Of a stretch of DNA of 64,000 nucleotides, positions 63,723-64,000 are shown one piece after another. The stretch spans positions 1-64,000 of the forward strand of contig NZ_SZXJ01000045.1 of NCBI RefSeq assembly GCF_005281345.1, written 5' to 3'. The notes beneath the pieces were generated by a model. The model did no database searches. It was given only the letters and a program-made list of their open reading frames with translations, and was not told the origin of the DNA. Position 1 is the first letter of the stretch. Every line of letters begins with the position of its first letter. This DNA is from Citrobacter sp. wls619 (GTDB taxonomy: Bacteria > Pseudomonadota > Gammaproteobacteria > Enterobacterales > Enterobacteriaceae). The translations under genes were made by a program, and so were the position numbers.

Positions 63723-64000
63723 ATGAAATATCAACAACTTGAAAATCTTGAAAGCGGATGGAAATGGAAGTACCTGGTGAAGAAGCATCGCGAGGGGGAG
63801 TTGATTACCCGCTATGTGGAAGCCAGCGCGGCCAAAGAAGCCGTTGATTTGTTGCTAACCCTCGAAAATGAACCGGTTCGGGTCAACGCCTGGATTGAAG
63901 AATACATGAACCCGGCACTGCTCAATCGCATGAAGCAAACGATCCGTGCGAGGCGTAAGCGGCACTTTAATGCAGAACATCAACATACGCGTAAGAAATC
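63723..64000 (+). CDS. matP: Macrodomain Ter protein MatP (partial, N-terminal 92 residues)
   Basis: [20 protein letters not shown] ... begins at ATG 63723 and runs open to the end of the window; E. coli MatP has about 150 residues. The visible N-terminal four-helix region is followed by the ribbon-helix-helix DNA-binding part outside. MatP binds matS sites to organise the terminus macrodomain and interacts with ZapB and MukB. It is thus functionally linked to mukB and zapC in this window. Confidence 0.95.
   Translation, partial: MKYQQLENLESGWKWKYLVKKHREGELITRYVEASAAKEAVDLLLTLENEPVRVNAWIEEYMNPALLNRMKQTIRARRKRHFNAEHQHTRKK

Overview
The window is a stretch of conserved chromosome from an enterobacterium of the Escherichia/Salmonella/Citrobacter group. 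Almost every protein matches an E. coli K-12 gene of known length, in the order dmsC ... matP that I recall for K-12 minutes 20-22. It is not K-12 itself. Relative to that order, ycaC, ycaN-ycaK, ycaP, ycaL and the ycbQ-ycbF (elf) fimbrial cluster are absent, OmpF has a shorter extracellular loop and LdtD is 32 residues short. Citrobacter is my best guess for the genus, with low confidence. I see no insertion sequence, prophage, CRISPR array, toxin-antitoxin pair, tRNA or rRNA.

Layout. 1-8.5 kb: anaerobic metabolism, with the end of dmsB and dmsC (DMSO reductase), the transporters ycaD and ycaM, then the pyruvate formate-lyase cluster pflA / pflB-focA on the minus strand. 8.7-16.6 kb: ycaO, then serC-aroA (serine/PLP and chorismate), cmk, rpsA and ihfB. 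16.8-24.1 kb: an envelope block comEC(ycaI)-msbA-lpxK-ycaQ-ycaR-kdsB, covering lipid A and KDO supply with a DNA glycosylase embedded. 24.3-36.9 kb: ycbJ, elyC, cmoM, the mukFEB condensin operon, then the envelope and detoxification genes ldtD, mepK and gloC. 36.9-45.6 kb: aspC, ompF, asnS, pncB and pepN. 45.7-50 kb: the alkanesulfonate operon ssuEADCB. 50.2-61.7 kb: pyrD, zapC, ycbX, rlmKL, uup, pqiABC, rmf and fabA. 61.8-64 kb: lonH and the first part of matP.

The intergenic DNA carries the more individual signals. There are three ERIC elements: two of 125 bp and one internally deleted 64-bp derivative. Three REP/BIME pairs lie behind dmsC, ycbJ and pepN. Candidate operators can be read for FNR (focA), NadR (pncB), PurR and a start-site hairpin (pyrD), OmpR (ompF), CpxR (ldtD), and FabR/FadR (fabA; the FadR box overlaps the lonH stop codon). 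The rpsA leader has no canonical ribosome-binding site but carries a five-codon upstream ORF ending two bases before the S1 start.

I did not find a convincing undescribed multi-gene system. The best leads are small: the rpsA upstream ORF, a 23-bp palindrome upstream of ycaD, the conserved but apparently catalytically dead kinase-fold protein YcbJ, the ldtD promoter architecture, the hairpin cluster between rpsA and ihfB, and the ERIC copies in the pfl and kdsB regions. Gene names rest on recalled family sequences and lengths; no database search was run.
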